Positions 1-5,956 of a stretch of DNA of 9,271 bases are shown piece after piece. Below the pieces are notes generated by a model. That model was not told the origin of the DNA, ran no database searches, and saw only the letters and a list, made by a program, of their open reading frames with translations. Source of the DNA: an uncultured Paraglaciecola sp. (GTDB taxonomy: Bacteria > Pseudomonadota > Gammaproteobacteria > Enterobacterales > Alteromonadaceae). Position 1 is the first letter of the stretch; every line of letters starts with the position of its first letter. The stretch covers positions 1-9,271 of the forward strand of contig CAJQKX010000729.1 in NCBI GenBank assembly GCA_905479025.1, read 5' to 3'. The position numbers were made by a program, and so were the translations under genes.

Positions 1-227
1 TGGCTGTCTCTAGGACATAATATTGTGTTTCCTGAGATCAATTCAAGCTTATGAGTAAATTTTTAGATTTGTTTAATGAGTAGGTTATTGTTAGAAGGCT
101 AATATTTTTGTCACTGCTTATCTTTTTTACTTTTTGATGTAGCAAATATAGTCTCAGATATTATGAAAACTCAATTTAGGTGTTGGTAAGAGATAATATG
201 GATTAGCTCACATTTTTCAACTAGGCT

Positions 228-257
228 AAAAAACAAAAGGGCAAAACGCCCTTTTGT
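228..257 (-). terminator. Intrinsic terminator of the lipoprotein gene
   Basis: A perfect 10-bp inverted repeat (233-242 pairs with 248-257, arms ACAAAAGGGC/GCCCTTTTGT) encloses a 5-base loop. Read leftward, the stem is followed at once by a run of six T (228-233, the first overlapping the stem). It lies 21 bp past the stop of the lipoprotein gene at 279. This is a classical Rho-independent terminator. The rightward reading has TTTTGTC after the loop, so it would be weaker in that direction. Confidence 0.9.
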
Positions 258-278
258 CGCTAATTGAAGAACACTGCA

Positions 279-698
279 TTAACAGTCTTCAGGATCTTTC
301 CCTAACTTTTTCTGAGTAGCGATACATGCTTCTTTTAGTTTTTCAGCTGCATCAGTTTTTAATTCTGCCGCTTTTTCCTTTGTAGCATCCATAACGTCAG
401 ATGCTTTTTCGGCTGAGGCATCGTATGCTTCACTAGTCTTAACCTCGGATTCTTCATAAGCCTCAGTTGTGCTCTCTTTTAAATCACCTGTCATATCTAC
501 TGCGCTGTCGTCAAGCTGAGGTGCACCTTCTTTGGTTTTGTCATATAACTCTAATGATTTTTCCTTCGCCTTGGAGACCATTTCTTTGGTCTCTGTTTCT
601 GCCTCCTGAGCTGATTCTTTTTGATTATCAGTACAAGCGCTTATCCCAATACTGAGTAAGGCAAATGTTATTGCTAGAGTAGTTTTTGATAAAGTCAT
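279..698 (-). CDS. Small hydrophilic helical (LEA-like) lipoprotein
   Basis: This 139-residue protein begins with a short hydrophobic signal peptide ending in the lipobox I-S-A-C, so it should be lipidated on Cys22. The next residue is Thr, not Asp, so export to the outer membrane is plausible. The mature part has almost no hydrophobic stretches and is rich in Glu, Lys, Ala, Asp and Thr. It carries loose repeats of the type 'seAYeeS..kaSEaYDas' and 'mDATKEKAAELKtdAAEKLKEA'. This suggests long amphipathic helices or a coiled coil, as in LEA-like and envelope-stress lipoproteins. Two late cysteines (125 and the last residue, 139) could form a disulfide or a small hairpin. The ATG at 698 has a good ribosome site (CGAGGA, 6 bases away). 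I do not recognise a named family. A periplasmic protective or structural role is only inferred from composition. Confidence 0.85.
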   Translation of the reverse strand: MTLSKTTLAITFALLSIGISACTDNQKESAQEAETETKEMVSKAKEKSLELYDKTKEGAPQLDDSAVDMTGDLKESTTEAYEESEVKTSEAYDASAEKASDVMDATKEKAAELKTDAAEKLKEACIATQKKLGKDPEDC

Positions 699-779
699 TT
701 TTATTCCTCGTTGTGTTTTTAATGAAGTGTTTTTCGCTTAATGCGCTCTTAAAAAAGACTTTTGCGAATTCCATTCAAT

Positions 780-812
780 GTTTACAAACTATATAAGTAG
801 TGAGTTTACAAA
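780..812. repeat. Two 9-bp direct repeats upstream of the lipoprotein gene
   Basis: GTTTACAAA occurs at 780-788 and again at 804-812, 24 bp apart, about 80-115 bp upstream of the lipoprotein start. An A/T-rich TATATA stretch lies between them. Their position fits a pair of regulator sites or part of the promoter region. I could not define a convincing -35/-10 pair, so the function is open and chance repetition is possible in A/T-rich DNA. Confidence 0.3.
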
Positions 813-874
813 GTTTAGGTCATATTCGTCAGAAAAAGTTGTTATTTATGTCTTTAACTGATGACAGATTGAGA

Positions 875-1177
875 TTAAATCGCAATTGCTCGCAAAAAAT
901 ATATATAAGTTGGGTATGGCATCACACTATCAAAGGGGTAACAGGTAATCAAGGTTAAGCTGGATTGATCCACATCAAATCTATCGTTGTTATTATTCCT
1001 AGTCCGTTGACTAATTTTCTGTCTGGCCCATAAAACATTTAGTCCTGATTGTCTGGTCTTAGCATTAGGCTCTAATGCGTTTTTCATGGGCTCCCCTTGA
1101 TGTTGAACCGACACTTTAACTTTTGATAAGTCGTCACTAACACTACTTTGCCTAATTTGACCGACAGTTAGCTTATG
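875..1177 (-). pseudogene. Fused remnant of sortase-target (VIT/VWA) and class GN sortase genes
   Basis: The open frame runs leftward from two stop codons (1178-1183) to a stop at 875. Its first part reads DDLSKVKV...GEP, then SGLNVLWARQKIS (LWARQKI at 1013-1033). I recognise this as the segment after the VWA domain of VIT/VWA 'marine sortase target' proteins. After an Asn run (986-997) it changes to DVDQSSLTLITCYPFDSV, the catalytic-cysteine strand of class GN sortases, with TLxTC and the Cys codon at 941-943. The tail after it (YPTYIYFLRAIAI) does not match an intact sortase end. An intact locus would need roughly 700 codons of target followed by about 200 of sortase in this same order. The remnant therefore looks like the scar of an in-frame internal deletion. 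An ATG at 1087 with AAGGGGA upstream could still start a 70-residue peptide, but I expect no sortase function. Family assignment is from memory of motifs. Confidence 0.7.
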
Positions 1178-1326
1178 CTACTAGGATATTTGATGGTCAA
1201 GTAATGGTATCTAACTCGACTTTTCATGGTGAGCCTGAGTTATTCGCCCAGATGTTAGATAAAATCATTGCCCAATATCGACAAGGTGACATCAGAATAG
1301 ATACCTTAAAAATAAATTTGGAGTAG
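1156..1326 (+). other. Unidentified open frame, possibly the 3' remnant of a lost gene
   Basis: A rightward frame is open from just after a TAA (1153-1155) to TAG at 1324-1326, giving 56 codons. The peptide looks protein-like: FDGQVMVSNSTFHG, then ELFAQMLDKIIAQYRQGDI, then RIDTLKINLE at the end. The second part would form an amphipathic helix. The first ATG (1204) would give a 40-residue product but has no ribosome site at normal distance. It is therefore more likely the tail of a gene whose front is gone than a complete small gene. It overlaps the far end of the sortase-locus remnant on the other strand by 22 bases. I do not recognise the family, and it may be non-coding. Confidence 0.3.
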
Positions 1327-1381
1327 TGGTGAGCTTGGTGTTTAAGGGGTAAATGGCTTGCTTAACTTACTATGGCCTGCA

Positions 1382-1594
1382 TTAGCCTCGTTTGTGTTTA
1401 CGTGCCATTCCCCAACCTATAACACCTGCACCAATTATGGCGCCAATCCAAGCATAAGGCTCAGTTTCGGGTGAAAGGTGTTTGGCAAAAACGATTGTCA
1501 TCATCGAGAAAATACACAATCCCCAACCAAAAAGTTCGATTTTACTTAAATATTTGGAGAGAAAAAAACGTGATTCTTTGGGTGTCTGTTGCAT
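1382..1594 (-). CDS. Small membrane protein with two predicted helices
   Basis: This 70-residue protein has a polar, basic N-terminus (about residues 1-19). Two hydrophobic segments follow, near residues 21-38 (LFGWGLCIFSMMTIVFA) and 47-64 (PYAWIGAIIGAGVIGWGM), joined by a short acidic loop (SPETEP). It ends in a strongly basic tail (ARKHKRG). Positive charge at both ends suggests an inner-membrane hairpin with both termini in the cytoplasm. The second helix has a small-residue pattern (GAIIGAGVIG) typical of tight helix packing. The ATG at 1594 is preceded by AGAGG at 6 bases, a good ribosome site. The gene lies 148 bp downstream of yjjX on the same strand and may have its own promoter. I do not recognise a family and give no function. 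Confidence 0.7.
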   Translation of the reverse strand: MQQTPKESRFFLSKYLSKIELFGWGLCIFSMMTIVFAKHLSPETEPYAWIGAIIGAGVIGWGMARKHKRG

Positions 1595-1635
1595 GTTTAA
1601 CCTCTGTGGTCTTACGACTTAATTTACTATGAGCT

Positions 1636-1666
1636 ATATTAGGGATTACGATACCAGCTAAATCAA
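1636..1666 (-). promoter_or_regulatory. Possible promoter of the small membrane protein gene
   Basis: Read leftward, TTGATT (1661-1666, four of six matches to the -35 consensus) is followed after 19 bases by TAATAT (1636-1641, four of six to the -10). This would start transcription around 1629, leaving a leader of about 35 bases before the ATG at 1594. The spacer is longer than the ideal 17, and such matches are common in A/T-rich DNA. Confidence 0.3.
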
Positions 1667-1682
1667 GAAAACCAAGGTTTTC
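1667..1682. other. Perfect 16-bp palindrome next to the possible -35 box
   Basis: GAAAACC and GGTTTTC are separated by only AA, so the 16 bases form a nearly uninterrupted palindrome. It sits 60 bp past the yjjX stop and directly abuts the possible -35 box of the small membrane protein gene. It could be a weak terminator for yjjX, since TTGATTT follows when read leftward. It could also be an operator for a dimeric regulator. The two-base gap makes a stable RNA hairpin loop less favourable, which slightly favours a DNA site. Confidence 0.3.
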
Positions 1683-1742
1683 AGTCTAATTTTTTACTAT
1701 CTTTTATTAGCTAAGAAGTTAACTCACTAAAAAAATTAATGC

Positions 1743-2273
1743 TCATCCTGTATACAAATCTGGATGAATAAAAGGCGCCATGGCCAGTATAATCGCTTGC
1801 CTATATACACTTTCTCTTGTGGCTAACCCATGGGTTAAAAGGCCAATAGCACCTTGCTTTTGTTTGACGTTGTCAGTATTAAATAATCTGTCCATAACAT
1901 CACCAAGTTCTTCACCGCTTTTAAGGGCTTGGTAAATGATGGGTGGCAAAGGCAGATTACAGCTGCGCCCAATCGATACATTTTTTTGATTGGCGATAGC
2001 TACAAAAGCAAACGTTGCTGGACCGTATTCGAATTGATCAACACCTCCTTCAATTGCAACATAAAAGTCAGCACGGGTGTGCTGTTGACAATATTGGATC
2101 CTGTTAACTGCGCCAAGCTTTGTTTCTTCACTTGTCATTGGCTGTTCAGCTACGCTTGAAGGGGCATTTATACCGATACATTCCACTTCTTTTAAAGACA
2201 AAGCGTCACGTATTGCGGTTTGTGCTGCGCTAATTTTCACGGGGTTTTTTGACCCGACTACAATTTTTATCAT
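1743..2273 (-). CDS. yjjX: Inosine/xanthosine triphosphatase (YjjX family)
   Basis: YjjX-type enzymes hydrolyse non-canonical purine nucleoside triphosphates (ITP, XTP) to their diphosphates, which keeps deaminated purines out of nucleic acids. The protein acts in the cytoplasm. Its 176 residues match the family length (E. coli about 170). The expected motifs appear in order: VVGSKNPVKI near residues 5-14, APSSVAEQPMTSEET near 37-51, GAVNR at 54-58, AIEGGVD at 73-79, GRSCNLPLP near 102-110, GEELGDVMD at 120-128, and KQGAIGLLTHG near 139-149. A TRESVYRQA segment near 152-160 closes the active-site side. The ATG at 2273 has AAGGA 5 bases upstream. The gene stands alone, divergent from the unit that begins near 2409. 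Nothing appears broken or missing. Confidence 0.93.
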   Translation of the reverse strand: MIKIVVGSKNPVKISAAQTAIRDALSLKEVECIGINAPSSVAEQPMTSEETKLGAVNRIQYCQQHTRADFYVAIEGGVDQFEYGPATFAFVAIANQKNVSIGRSCNLPLPPIIYQALKSGEELGDVMDRLFNTDNVKQKQGAIGLLTHGLATRESVYRQAIILAMAPFIHPDLYTG

Positions 2274-2373
2274 TCTGATCCTTAATGTCTCATGAAATAC
2301 AAATAGGGTAGATTATTTAAGCCAATAACCTGAAATTGTAATACTAAGCGTTTTATTAATATTAAAACACTAC

Positions 2374-2402
2374 TCGATTACATTGATTCAGCAGGATATA
2401 AT
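2374..2402 (+). promoter_or_regulatory. Likely sigma-70 promoter of the small protein/MBL hydrolase unit
   Basis: A perfect -10 box TATAAT lies at 2397-2402. With a 17-bp spacer the -35 position is TCGATT (2374-2379), only three of six matches. Transcription would start near 2409. That leaves about 38 bases before the ATG at 2447, but only 11 before the ATG at 2420. This is one reason for preferring the later start of the small gene. Confidence 0.5.
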
Positions 2403-2446
2403 GCTAAAAGTTTAATAGAATGATAATAAGAGATACACCCCCTGTC

Positions 2447-2620
2447 ATGAAAAATGCGCCCCCAGAGTCTTTGATCCGCACTTGGGTGTGGATGATGTCC
2501 GAAAACAACGATCCGCAACTGATGAATAAAGGCCGAAAAAATTTGGTCGACGCTTTTGGTAGTTTACAAAAAGCTATTGAGTATATTGAACAACAAGTTG
2601 CTTCTGGTATTGAATATTAA
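2447..2620 (+). CDS. Small protein of unknown function, upstream partner of the MBL hydrolase
   Basis: The frame is open from an ATG at 2420 (66 residues), but the ATG at 2447 (57 residues) is preferred. The earlier start has no ribosome site and would leave only an 11-base leader from the predicted promoter. The later one has AAGAGA, though 13 bases away. The protein begins MKNAPPESLIRTWVWMM, which is hydrophobic and carries two Trp. It continues as a polar helical domain with DPQLMNKGRKNLVDAFGS and KAIEYIEQQV, and it has no signal peptide or cysteine. It looks like a soluble, mostly helical cytoplasmic protein. The MBL hydrolase starts 12 bases after its stop, in the same reading frame, so the two are probably co-transcribed and translationally linked. 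I do not recognise the family. Confidence 0.65.
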   Translation: MKNAPPESLIRTWVWMMSENNDPQLMNKGRKNLVDAFGSLQKAIEYIEQQVASGIEY

Positions 2621-2632
2621 CTTTTTTTTCTC

Positions 2633-3388
2633 TTGAAAATACATCAGTTGCAAGGGCATATTCAATCGATTTATTTGGTCGAATATCCCAAAAATTTATT
2701 GCTGCTTGATGGGTGCTGTCGTGCAGACATCAGTATGCTTGAGCAGTTTATTACTGGCAACTTAGGTCGCTCTTTGACTGATTTAAAATTAATTGTCGTT
2801 ACCCATATGCATCCAGACCATGCAGGTGCTGCCCACAAATTACGTAAAATAACCGGTTGTGGAATTGCTAGCGCCAATATGTCCAGGCAATGGTACACAG
2901 GTCTAATTGGCAGATTTACGCACATTGTGGATATTATATTAGCCACATGGGTGGCGAGCAGAATGGGCAAAGCTAAAAAAAATTTATGGTATTCACCACA
3001 CCTGAAAACTGACTATGCGTTGACAGATCAGGACACATTACCCGGTTTTGATGAATGGTGTGTGCTATTGACTACAGGTCATACGGATCGAGATTTATCT
3101 GTTATGCACCTCGCTTCAAAGCGGATCTACGTGGCAGATTTATTAGTCAAAGTGAAAGACCGTTTTATTCCGCCTATTCCAGTGAATTTGCCTGAACAAT
3201 ATCGCGATTCAATTCTAAAGGTACAGGCTTTACACCCTGCCAGTTTGATGCTGGCCCATGGTGGTGAGGTTGCGTTAACTGAACGCGATTTTGCTCATGT
3301 ACTGACAGTGGCACCCAGAAAGCCTTTTACCATTTGGACACCTGCTAAAAATAAGGTAAAGCGTTTATTGCTCAGAAAACAAGGCTAA
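2633..3388 (+). CDS. Metallo-beta-lactamase-fold hydrolase
   Basis: This 251-residue protein belongs to the MBL-fold hydrolases, which use one or two metal ions (usually zinc) to cleave substrates as varied as thioesters, lactones and phosphodiesters. The metal ligands are complete: T-H58-M-H60-P-D62-H63 (HxHxDH), H150 in TTGHTDRD, D169 in YVADL, and H209 in LAHGGE. The first strand (IQSIYLVEYPKNLLLLDGC) is also present, so the N-terminus is intact. A hydrophobic stretch near residues 93-109 may shape the pocket or touch the membrane. The basic end (KNKVKRLLLRKQ) is unusual but not diagnostic. The start must be TTG at 2633, because an in-frame stop lies just upstream and the next ATG would remove the first strands. 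No Shine-Dalgarno site is visible, which suggests coupling to the small gene before it. The substrate is unknown. Confidence 0.88.
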   Translation: MKIHQLQGHIQSIYLVEYPKNLLLLDGCCRADISMLEQFITGNLGRSLTDLKLIVVTHMHPDHAGAAHKLRKITGCGIASANMSRQWYTGLIGRFTHIVDIILATWVASRMGKAKKNLWYSPHLKTDYALTDQDTLPGFDEWCVLLTTGHTDRDLSVMHLASKRIYVADLLVKVKDRFIPPIPVNLPEQYRDSILKVQALHPASLMLAHGGEVALTERDFAHVLTVAPRKPFTIWTPAKNKVKRLLLRKQG

Positions 3389-3406
3389 CTAATATTAGCC
3401 TTGTTT
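3377..3406. terminator. Terminator hairpin between the converging units
   Basis: A perfect 12-bp stem (3377-3388 with 3395-3406, arms AAACAAGGCTAA/TTAGCCTTGTTT) has a 6-base loop. The left arm contains the last codons and the stop codon of the MBL hydrolase. Read rightward, the stem ends in TTGTTTG, with no long U tract after it. Read leftward, it is followed by TTTTCT, so it can also stop the GMC operon, whose last stop is at 3477. I read it as a bidirectional terminator of moderate strength. Confidence 0.7.
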
Positions 3407-3476
3407 GTCGCGTTATTTAACCCCCACTTATAATAATGGCACTGGATTGTGCTGCTTATTTCAAGTCTCTTTGGAT

Positions 3477-5210
3477 TTATATCCTCCTACCCTTCATTTC
3501 ATTGACACAATAATCGACCGCTCTGACTGTTATTGCCATAAATGTAAGGGATGGGTTTTGAACCGCGCTTGAACAAAAACTTGCGCCATCTGTCACAAAC
3601 AAATTAGCCACGTCGTGACATTGATTAAAGCCATTGAGTACTGAATCTTTTGGATCGCGCCCCATCCTTGCTGTACCTAATTCATGAATGGCAAGGCCAG
3701 GATTACGCCTATCGACCGAATTAAAACTCTCGACTTCCGTTAGTCCCGCTTTTGTCAGCATATCAACAGCGTTTTGCTCTGCGTCTGCCATCATTAATCT
3801 TTCGTTTTCAGACCAAGTACAGTCAATATGAATAAGAGGAATGCCCCATTTGTCAGTTTTAGTGGGATGTAAGGCCATGTAGTTATCAAACCGAGGCAAC
3901 ATTTCCCCTTGTGCACCTAATTTCATTTTCCACTTTCCTACCTTAGTCAGGCTAGTTTTGTAGTCTGCGCCTATGCCTTTTTGTTGGGCATTACTTTCCC
4001 AGCTTTCACGATAGCTTCCGCCTGAAAACCCATAGCCACGAATATAATCTTTCTTATATAATGATGGTTTGTACTGAAAATTAGGGATTAATATACCTCC
4101 AGGGCGCCTACCTGAAAAATATTCATCTTCAAAGCCTTCTACTGTGGCTGTAGCGCCGGCATTGTAGTTATGATCCATCAAATAATGGCCTAGCACACCA
4201 GAGCTATTAGCGATACCGTTTGGAAACGACTTGGTTTTGGTATTTAACATTATTTGTGCTGAGCCTAAGGTCGACGCACATAAAAAAACCACTTTAGCAA
4301 AATATTCGCGTGTGGATAGGTTGTCGTTATCAACCACCCTGACGCCCTTCACTCGTTGTGTTTTTTCATCATAAATTAGGCTATGCACTACACTATTGGG
4401 GGCAATCGACAAGTTACCTGTTTTCGCTGCGGCGGGCAAAGTAGAGCTTTGTGTTGAAAAATATGCACCGAAAGAACATCCCTTCTGACATTCATTTCTT
4501 GCCTGACAGGTTACTCGACCTTGATCTAGATGCAGCTGGGTTGGTTCTGTTAAGTGGGCTGTGCGTCCCATTATTAAATGTCTGCCAGGAAACTGCTCTT
4601 CTATTTTTTGCTTCACATGTAGTTCAGGTGCCATCATTTCAAATGGAGGCAAATACTCGCTGTCGGGCAATTGTTCAAGACCTTCCATGCTGCCACTTAT
4701 GCCTGCAAATGTTTCTACATGGCTGTACCAAGATTTAAGATCATTGTAACGAATAGGCCAATCATTTCCGTGACCATCTGCCTTATTAGCTGCAAAATCA
4801 AAATCACTTAAACGATAAGACTGGCGATGCCACAGCAGGGACTTCCCACCTAATTGATTAGCTCTAATCCAATCAAAACCAGTCCCTTCTTCGGTACTGT
4901 AAGGCAAATCTTTGTCATTACCAAAAAAGTGTTTGGTCATATCACTGAAGGCGTAACATTTTTTTTGTGTGGAGTATATTTCTTCGGTCAGTAAGTTGTC
5001 GACCTTGGTTCTGTTTTCAAATTCCCACGGGCCTTTACCTTCGGTAATGTAGTCTTTTCGATGTTCGACTACCCGTCCGCGCTCTATCATTAAGGTCTGC
5101 ATGCCACGTTCACAAAACTCTTTGGCAGCCCAGCCTCCAGTCATACCGGAACCTACCACTATGGCATCGTATAATATTGCGCTTTCGTGAATATATAAAT
5201 CTGTTGTCAT
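3477..5210 (-). CDS. GMC-family FAD-dependent dehydrogenase (glucoside/gluconate dehydrogenase large subunit type)
   Basis: This 577-residue flavoprotein should oxidise a hydroxyl of a sugar, sugar acid or glycoside and pass electrons on. The FAD Rossmann motif G20-S-G-M-T-G-G sits near the N-terminus, with E43 at the end of the second strand. A GGKSLLWHRQSYR segment (about 121-133) fits the GMC signature. Cysteines 235, 241 and 245 form the RNECQKGCSFGA motif typical of the gluconate-2-dehydrogenase/LacB branch. The catalytic pair is H509 (HELGTARMG) and N552 (QNPSLTFMA). The ATG at 5210 has AAGAG 8 bases upstream. A longer frame starting with TTG at 5288 overlaps the preceding gene and lacks support. 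There is no signal peptide, so export would depend on pairing with the Tat-directed subunit encoded 53 bp upstream. It is the last gene of the operon. The exact substrate and the C3 position of attack are inferences. Confidence 0.9.
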   Translation of the reverse strand: MTTDLYIHESAILYDAIVVGSGMTGGWAAKEFCERGMQTLMIERGRVVEHRKDYITEGKGPWEFENRTKVDNLLTEEIYSTQKKCYAFSDMTKHFFGNDKDLPYSTEEGTGFDWIRANQLGGKSLLWHRQSYRLSDFDFAANKADGHGNDWPIRYNDLKSWYSHVETFAGISGSMEGLEQLPDSEYLPPFEMMAPELHVKQKIEEQFPGRHLIMGRTAHLTEPTQLHLDQGRVTCQARNECQKGCSFGAYFSTQSSTLPAAAKTGNLSIAPNSVVHSLIYDEKTQRVKGVRVVDNDNLSTREYFAKVVFLCASTLGSAQIMLNTKTKSFPNGIANSSGVLGHYLMDHNYNAGATATVEGFEDEYFSGRRPGGILIPNFQYKPSLYKKDYIRGYGFSGGSYRESWESNAQQKGIGADYKTSLTKVGKWKMKLGAQGEMLPRFDNYMALHPTKTDKWGIPLIHIDCTWSENERLMMADAEQNAVDMLTKAGLTEVESFNSVDRRNPGLAIHELGTARMGRDPKDSVLNGFNQCHDVANLFVTDGASFCSSAVQNPSLTFMAITVRAVDYCVNEMKGRRI

Positions 5211-5263
5211 GTCTTTTACTCTTATTCTGATTGGTTCTGTGCGTTTACCGTTATTATCAAAAC

Positions 5264-5902
5264 TTAATAATAAGCCTGCGAACCCCAAGATTTTGTTTCT
5301 GCAGTAGCTGGTATAGACCCTTTAAAGCCACCTGGCACAGCTTGGTAATTGAGTGCTTGTGTTGCGCCCACCTCAGAGGTGAAATAGCCAAATACTATGA
5401 GTGCTTTTAGAAAACTAAATTGACTTTTCTCAATATCTGTCGTTAAGGCATCACTTTCAATATCTAGCAACAACTGCTGCTGCTGTTGAGGCTGCAGTAA
5501 CACAAATGTTTTGCCAAATTTTTTATTTGCCTGCATATCTACGGTGTTTATAATTTGGATACAGTCATTTTGTTGCTGTTTCGAGTGGCAGTGTTGCAGC
5601 TGATGTGGGACAAATTCATGACATCCAGCTTCGACTGCACTAGGTGTGTCTGTTTTAGGCAGTATGGTTTCGCATAGGCTATAAAGTACAGTGAGTGCAT
5701 GCTCTGTAAACAAAGTGCCATTTTTTGATAAGGGTAACCCTTGTGCTGTAAACGTGTCAGTTTCAGGTTTACTGCAGCCTGACAGGACCGCTAATGCTGT
5801 ACTTGCACCAAATAAGCCAACCATCTTTTTCATAAAAAGACGGCGGTTACCTTGATCATTTACTGTTTTCTGTAATTCGGTTTTAATTAAATATGTTGGC
5901 AT
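5264..5902 (-). CDS. Gluconate 2-dehydrogenase subunit 3-like protein, Tat-exported lipoprotein
   Basis: This 212-residue protein is the small partner of GMC dehydrogenases (gluconate 2-dehydrogenase subunit 3/LacA type). Such subunits bind the flavoprotein and carry it across the inner membrane. The N-terminus holds a twin-arginine motif, N-R20-R21-L-F-M-K. A hydrophobic segment follows, then the lipobox L-S-G-C43, so the mature protein should be a lipid-anchored periplasmic protein. The mature part shows the family's pattern: a helical start around LTVLYSLCETILPKTDTPSAVEAG, then a Gln-rich stretch (QPQQQQQ) before LLLDIE. Near the end come FGYFTSEVGATQALNYQAVPGGFKG and the closing SWGSQAYY, typical of this family. 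The ATG at 5902 is chosen for its GAGGAG site. An in-frame TTG at 5932 would only add ten residues. It lies between the MFS gene (54-bp gap) and the GMC gene (53-bp gap). Confidence 0.88.
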   Translation of the reverse strand: MPTYLIKTELQKTVNDQGNRRLFMKKMVGLFGASTALAVLSGCSKPETDTFTAQGLPLSKNGTLFTEHALTVLYSLCETILPKTDTPSAVEAGCHEFVPHQLQHCHSKQQQNDCIQIINTVDMQANKKFGKTFVLLQPQQQQQLLLDIESDALTTDIEKSQFSFLKALIVFGYFTSEVGATQALNYQAVPGGFKGSIPATAETKSWGSQAYY

Positions 5903-5908
5903 ATCAAT

Positions 5909-5914
5909 CTCCTC
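5909..5914 (-). promoter_or_regulatory. Strong ribosome site that fixes the start of the subunit 3 gene
   Basis: GAGGAG (leftward reading) lies 6 bases before the ATG at 5902. It is the best Shine-Dalgarno match in the operon and rules against the TTG at 5932. Confidence 0.85.
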
Positions 5915-5956
5915 AATACGTTTTCTAAACAAGTGCTTTTATGTATCAATATCTGC

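Noticed and set aside
1..54. A rightward open frame from the left edge to TGA at 52-54 (17 codons)
   Set aside because: It could be the last codons of a gene outside the window, but 17 codons without a recognisable motif cannot be told from chance.
1327..1381. A possible terminator for the two-helix membrane protein gene
   Set aside because: Only short, imperfect complementarity (GGCC...GGCT-like) is visible and there is no T run after it.
4451..4749. Rightward open frames inside the GMC gene
   Set aside because: They lie opposite a well-supported flavoprotein gene and give peptides without any family signal; they are antisense shadows. The same applies to rightward frames at 467-655, 1929-2159, 6116-6331, 6771-7067 and 8804-9031, and the leftward one at 2671-2970.
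5211..5288. A 26-residue N-terminal extension of the GMC protein from a TTG at 5288
   Set aside because: It overlaps the end of the subunit 3 gene and has no ribosome site. The ATG at 5210 puts the FAD motif at the usual distance from the N-terminus.
5467..5520. CAG/CTG-like repeat run as a possible microsatellite
   Set aside because: It encodes the short Gln/Leu-rich stretch of subunit 3, is imperfect, and lies in a helical segment where such composition is common.
5903..5932. A ten-residue extension of the subunit 3 protein from a TTG at 5932
   Set aside because: The strong GAGGAG site lies 6 bases before the ATG at 5902, inside this extension, and fixes the later start.
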